A DNA stretch of 64,000 bases from positions 7,440,001 to 7,504,000 of the forward strand of contig NZ_CP108101.1 in the NCBI RefSeq assembly GCF_036195325.1. Direction: 5' to 3'. A program made the position numbers and the translations under genes. The stretch is from Streptomyces sp. NBC_00234 (GTDB lineage: Bacteria; Actinomycetota; Actinomycetes; Streptomycetales; Streptomycetaceae). Shown here piece by piece: positions 63,859-64,000 of this stretch. Below the pieces are notes generated by a model. The model did no database searches, was not told where the DNA came from, and saw nothing but the letters and a program-made list of their open reading frames with translations. Numbering within the stretch: position 1 is the first letter of the stretch; each line of letters starts with the position of its first letter.

Positions 63859-64000
63859 CAGGACTCCACCTTGATCAGTCGCAGGTAGACCAGCGAGAAG
63901 AGGGCGCCGACGACCAGCATCACCAGGGCCATGGCACTGCCGTAGCCGATCTCGAAGTACCGGAACGCCTGCTCGTACATGTACAGCGGGGTGGTCTGGC
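63858..64000 (-). CDS. Carbohydrate ABC transporter permease, MalF type (3' end only)
   Basis: The last 46 codons read QTTPLYMYEQAFRYFEIG, YGSAMALVMLVVGALFSLVY and RLIKVES, the C-terminal helix of MalF-like permeases. The TGA at 63858-63860 overlaps the next start. The rest lies beyond the window. Confidence 0.85.
   Translation of the reverse strand, partial: QTTPLYMYEQAFRYFEIGYGSAMALVMLVVGALFSLVYLRLIKVES

Overview
The window is about 72% GC by eye, codons end in G or C, many starts are GTG, ribosome sites are GGAGG-like, and long false ORFs lie opposite real genes. With the gene families seen (AfsR/SARP regulator, ECF42 sigma with DGPF partner, SpoIIE-type phosphatases, LGFP-repeat protein, DUF1772/DUF5958/DUF6326 proteins, GH38 with sugar ABC permeases) this points to Streptomyces or a close relative. 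It looks like an accessory part of the chromosome: small regulators, stress and resistance genes, secreted enzymes and several decayed mobile elements, with few housekeeping genes. I see no tRNA, rRNA or CRISPR array.

Layout. 1-2403: C-terminal part of a secreted S8 protease, cut by the window edge. 2.5-5.2 kb: TetR regulator with a divergent DUF1772 membrane protein, a DUF4267 protein and an unknown protein. 5.8-6.9 kb: membrane PP2C phosphatase. 7141-8094 and 13799-15455: two related, both broken, IS1380-type elements; the first has lost 692 bp internally. Between them lie an ECF42 sigma factor fused in frame to a decayed tyrosine-recombinase domain, its YCII/DGPF partner, a DUF998 protein, a RibD/DHFR-like reductase and phage-type pseudogenes. 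15.5-17.3 kb: a lower-GC stretch with a secreted I36/crystallin-like protein and a lipoprotein. 18.3-20.7 kb: NarL-type two-component pair and a divergent membrane protein. 20.9-21.8 kb: wreckage of an ABC ATPase, an IS5-type transposase and an unknown gene. 21.9-29.4 kb: small genes (VWA protein, membrane proteins, TOPRIM protein, GNAT, cytidine deaminase, HEAT protein, second PP2C phosphatase).

29.8-34.6 kb: complete 1129-residue S8 protease followed by a TrmB/LuxR-type regulator, with unusual tandem repeats in the gap. 34.9-44.6 kb: a 578-residue unknown protein with a PH-like tail, a second DHFR-like reductase, AraC regulator, ATP-dependent DNA ligase, EamA exporter co-transcribed with TetR, methyltransferase, DUF5958 and DUF1801 proteins. 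44.7-50.3 kb: a SARP/NB-ARC/TPR regulator divergent from two membrane-anchored proteins. 51-57 kb: a sigma-like protein with a C-terminal membrane anchor, an XRE-TM-transglycosylase protein, a secreted lysozyme-like LGFP protein and a Tat-exported esterase. 57.4-64 kb: an aminoglycoside-phosphotransferase-like gene and a minus-strand sugar operon: permease, permease, GH38 alpha-mannosidase, SurA/PpiC-like protein, joined by overlapping stops and starts.

The strongest oddity is the sigma-factor/recombinase fusion at 8326-10398. All calls come from reading the sequence; family names are from recognition, not from searches.
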